Below, in pieces: positions 61,895 to 64,000 of a stretch of DNA of 64,000 nt. The translations under genes and the position numbers were made by a program. Under the pieces are notes generated by a model. The model worked only from the letters and a program-made list of their open reading frames with translations. It was not told where the DNA came from and ran no database searches. Within the stretch, counting starts at the first letter, position 1; every line of letters starts with the position of its first letter. The stretch is from Geobacillus thermocatenulatus. GTDB taxonomy: Bacteria; Bacillota; Bacilli; Bacillales; Anoxybacillaceae. The stretch lies in assembly GCF_002217655.1 (NCBI RefSeq), contig NZ_NEWK01000001.1:10001-74000 (forward strand). Reading direction: 5' to 3'.

Positions 61895-62710
61895 TTACTT
61901 TCCTTCATAGCGTCGGTATGCGCCGTGATGCGTCGGGCCGACGTATTCGTTTAACGGGAACGAATGGCGAATGGCGGCGGTGATGAACGCTTTGGCCGTC
62001 GCAATGGCGTCTTTCACCAGCCGGCCTTTCGCCAGTTCAGCGGCGATGGCGGCTGAGAATGTGCAGCCGGCGCCATGCGTATACGTCGTGTCAATCCGTT
62101 CCGACTCAAGCAGCTCGAACGTTTTGCCGTCATAAAGGACGTCAACTGCATAGTCGTGCGGAATTTTCCGCCCGCCTTTGACGATCACATATTGAGCTCC
62201 GAGCTCATGAATGCGCCCGGCCGCTTCTTTCATGTCTTCAACCGTTTCAATGCGCGGCAGGCCGGCTAGCTGCGCCGCCTCAAACAAGTTCGGCGTCACG
62301 ACGGTTGCTTTGGGCACAAGCGTTTCCCGGTAGCACACCGTATTTTCCGGGTGGAGCGGCTCATCTGTCCCTTTGCACACCATAACCGGATCGACGACCG
62401 CATTTTTCAAACCATGTTTTTCAATCATCCGCGCGGTCAGTTCAATGATGTCCGTCGTCGGCAGCATCCCCGTTTTGAAGGCGTCGATGCCAACGCCGAC
62501 GATGATCGTCTCAAGCTGGGCTTCGATCGTCGCGAGGTCGACAGGAAACACTTGATGCGCCCAACGGTTGTGCGGATCCATGGCGACGATCGTCGTGATC
62601 GCCGTCATGCCGTATACGCCAAGCTCTTGGAATGTTTTCAAGTCCGCCTGCAGCCCGGCGCCGCCGCTGCTGTCCGAGCCAGCGATCGTTAATGCTTTGG
62701 GCATCGTCAT
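61895..62710 (-). CDS. pdxK: Pyridoxine/pyridoxal/HMP kinase PdxK
   Basis: 271 residues, the exact length of B. subtilis PdxK. It is a ribokinase-fold enzyme: 'ALTIAGSDSSGGAGLQADLKTFQELGVYGMTAITTIVAMDPHN' opens the protein, and the anion-hole motif 'THGAGCTFSAAIAAELAKG' with the catalytic Cys lies near 210. It phosphorylates vitamin B6 vitamers and possibly hydroxymethylpyrimidine. Three ATGs follow AAAGGAG; the one at 62710 has the best spacing. The alternative name ThiD reflects sequence relatedness. Confidence 0.93.
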   Translation of the reverse strand: MTMPKALTIAGSDSSGGAGLQADLKTFQELGVYGMTAITTIVAMDPHNRWAHQVFPVDLATIEAQLETIIVGVGIDAFKTGMLPTTDIIELTARMIEKHGLKNAVVDPVMVCKGTDEPLHPENTVCYRETLVPKATVVTPNLFEAAQLAGLPRIETVEDMKEAAGRIHELGAQYVIVKGGRKIPHDYAVDVLYDGKTFELLESERIDTTYTHGAGCTFSAAIAAELAKGRLVKDAIATAKAFITAAIRHSFPLNEYVGPTHHGAYRRYEGK

Positions 62711-62755
62711 TGTCATCACTCCTTTGTTCCACAAGATGATATCATGAAGCCGCCC

Positions 62756-63322
62756 TCAAGGACGAAATAGTTGTTCCACATCAACAGAAAAGCCATCCAG
62801 CACACGTGAACAGGCCATGCCGGTTTCTTTCCAGACACCGGCCTGTTCATATTGTCCATCGTCATTGAGCGAGTAGACTTGCACAACAGAGTGCATCGGG
62901 TTCACGATCCAATATTCACGGACTCCGTATTGCATATATAGGTTCAATTTGAACACGAGATCATACGCCTGGTTGGAAGGACTTAAAATTTCCATGATCA
63001 ACGTTGGGACGCCGACAAATTTGCTGTCTGTTAATCCGCTTCGATCGCAGATCACAGTTAAATCAGGGACGACAATTTTCTTGCCTTCGATTCGTTCGTT
63101 CTTTAGTTCGATATCAAAAGGGGCATGAAACACTTCGCACGGCTTTCCTTCTAAAAAATGGAACAGTTGGACGTGCAGCCGTCCCGATAGGCGTTGGTGC
63201 TGGGTCGAAGGGGAGGGAGACATCAACACAGCGCCATCAATATATTCTAAAATACGATCGGTTGTTTCCCGCATGCGATAAAATTCTTCAAGCGATACCG
63301 CCTGTTTTCCCGGAACGTTCAC
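62756..63322 (-). CDS. Uma2-family (DUF820) putative endonuclease
   Basis: 188 residues from GTG 63322, five bases after AAGGTGA. Uma2/DUF820 proteins have a PD-(D/E)xK nuclease-like fold; the likely core is 'IVVPDLTVICDRSG' (Asp) and 'PTLIMEILSPSNQAYDL' (Glu) with 'KLNLYMQYGVREYWIVNP' (Lys/Tyr). They are abundant in cyanobacteria and scattered in firmicutes; the role is unknown, perhaps transposon-derived. A TATAAT (complement of 63355-63360) lies about 33 bases upstream of the GTG, so the longer frames beginning at 63355 or 63433 are unlikely. Confidence 0.82.
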   Translation of the reverse strand: MNVPGKQAVSLEEFYRMRETTDRILEYIDGAVLMSPSPSTQHQRLSGRLHVQLFHFLEGKPCEVFHAPFDIELKNERIEGKKIVVPDLTVICDRSGLTDSKFVGVPTLIMEILSPSNQAYDLVFKLNLYMQYGVREYWIVNPMHSVVQVYSLNDDGQYEQAGVWKETGMACSRVLDGFSVDVEQLFRP

Positions 63323-63465
63323 GAAATCACCTTCTTTCCAGGTTTCTATTTTCATTATACACTGGCCGCTTTGCCGAACGAAAATGATTTGGCATAACGC
63401 AATGGGTGACATACTCCCGCCGCCTACGCTCACTTGTAGAAATGGCGGCCTTGTCGGTTTAGGAC

Positions 63466-63497
63466 GATAAAAAAAGCCGCCCGCTATGAGCGGGCGA
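63466..63497 (-). terminator. Terminator of ald
   Basis: On the minus strand CGCCCGCT (63496-63489) pairs with AGCGGGCG (63485-63478), followed by GCTTTTTTTATCG. Confidence 0.85.
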
Positions 63498-63562
63498 TCA
63501 TGGCAATGGACAATGATGAACAGGCGGCCGGCAGCGCGCGTTGTCGGTCGTGTCCCTCATGG

Positions 63563-64000
63563 TTAGTTGGCGGCCAACGTTTTCCCGAGCGCTTCGCGGG
63601 CCGGGACGTAGCGGTAGCCGAGGTCGCGGGCGACGGCTTCGTACGTGATTTCGCCGTTGGCGACGTTGACGCCAAGCTCAAGCGCTGGGGTGTCTGTAAT
63701 GGCTTGGATGACGCCTTTGTTGGCGATTTGCAAGGCGTATGGCATCGTGACGTTCGTCAAGGCGATCGTCGAGGTGCGCGGAACGGCTCCAGGCATGTTG
63801 GCGACCGCATAATGGACGACGCCGTGTTTGACATACGTCGGGTCGTCGTGCGTCGTGACGTGGTCGCTTGTCTCGACGATGCCCCCTTGGTCGATGGCGA
63901 CATCGACGATGACCGAACCCGGTTTCATCGCTTTCACCATGTCCTCGGTGACGAGTTTCGGCGCCCGCGCTCCCGGGATGAGGACGGCGCCGATGACAAG
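63563..64000 (-). CDS. ald: Alanine dehydrogenase, C-terminal part
   Basis: 145 codons are visible; the frame is open through base 64000, so the N-terminal 225 or so residues are outside. The sequence '[45 protein letters not shown]' and '[31 protein letters not shown]' is diagnostic for alanine dehydrogenase, which oxidatively deaminates L-alanine to pyruvate with NAD and matters in sporulation and amino-acid catabolism. It ends '[11 protein letters not shown]'. Confidence 0.96.
   Translation of the reverse strand, partial: LVIGAVLIPGARAPKLVTEDMVKAMKPGSVIVDVAIDQGGIVETSDHVTTHDDPTYVKHGVVHYAVANMPGAVPRTSTIALTNVTMPYALQIANKGVIQAITDTPALELGVNVANGEITYEAVARDLGYRYVPAREALGKTLAAN

Overview
This window is the replication-origin region of a thermophilic Bacillaceae chromosome, almost certainly a Geobacillus species. 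The gene order from gyrA through dnaA to rlmH is the classic Bacillus origin neighbourhood, the proteins read as Geobacillus orthologues (DnaA, DnaN, Noc, ArtJMP, PdxK), codon use is GC-rich, and there is a sporulation gene (yyaC) and a menaquinol oxidase. No rRNA, tRNA or CRISPR array was found.

Layout. 1-10.1 kb (minus strand): 3' part of an HD-GYP-like protein, then gyrA, gyrB, recF, an S4-domain protein, dnaN and dnaA. oriC is bipartite, with DnaA boxes upstream of dnaA (10.2-10.5 kb) and a second set plus an AT-rich unwinding candidate between dnaA and dnaN (8.6-8.73 kb). 10.5-20.4 kb (plus): rpmH, rnpA, spoIIIJ, jag, mnmE, mnmG, rsmG, noc, soj, spo0J. This arm holds a parS site inside spo0J, a DnaA-box cluster after jag, and two non-autonomous mobile elements on either side of noc. 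20.4-42.2 kb (mainly plus): DUF554 protein, yyaC (minus), MscS channel, yyzM, a molybdopterin oxidoreductase, ychF, rpsF-ssb-rpsR, yybS-gdpP-rplI, dnaB helicase, purA, the walRKHIJ operon with an HtrA-type protease, a CxxH/CxxC miniprotein and rlmH (with a second DnaA-box cluster). Genes on both sides of oriC point away from it, along replication.

42.2-64 kb is accessory territory with mixed strands: a membrane GGDEF protein, glycerate kinase, mannose-6-phosphate isomerase, a FAD/Rieske oxidoreductase, a GHKL ATPase with a ten-copy heptad repeat, an amino-acid permease, a SpoU methyltransferase, the qoxABCD menaquinol oxidase operon, the artJMP basic amino-acid ABC transporter, a PutP-type sodium symporter, a nitrilase-family hydrolase, pdxK, a Uma2-family protein and the 3' part of alanine dehydrogenase.

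The functional core joins replication initiation (DnaA, DnaN, oriC), topology (GyrAB), repair (RecF, Ssb), segregation and division control (Soj, Spo0J, parS, Noc), tRNA/rRNA modification (MnmE, MnmG, RsmG, RlmH) and envelope homeostasis (WalRK). The observations most worth following are the 247-bp fully folded element upstream of noc, the deleted transposon with an exact 7-bp target duplication downstream of noc, the 21-bp tandem repeat at 49.2 kb, the HD-GYP protein that lacks its catalytic His, and the conserved-looking DnaA-box clusters at jag and rlmH. All start sites were chosen by eye from Shine-Dalgarno spacing and remembered family lengths; no database search was run.
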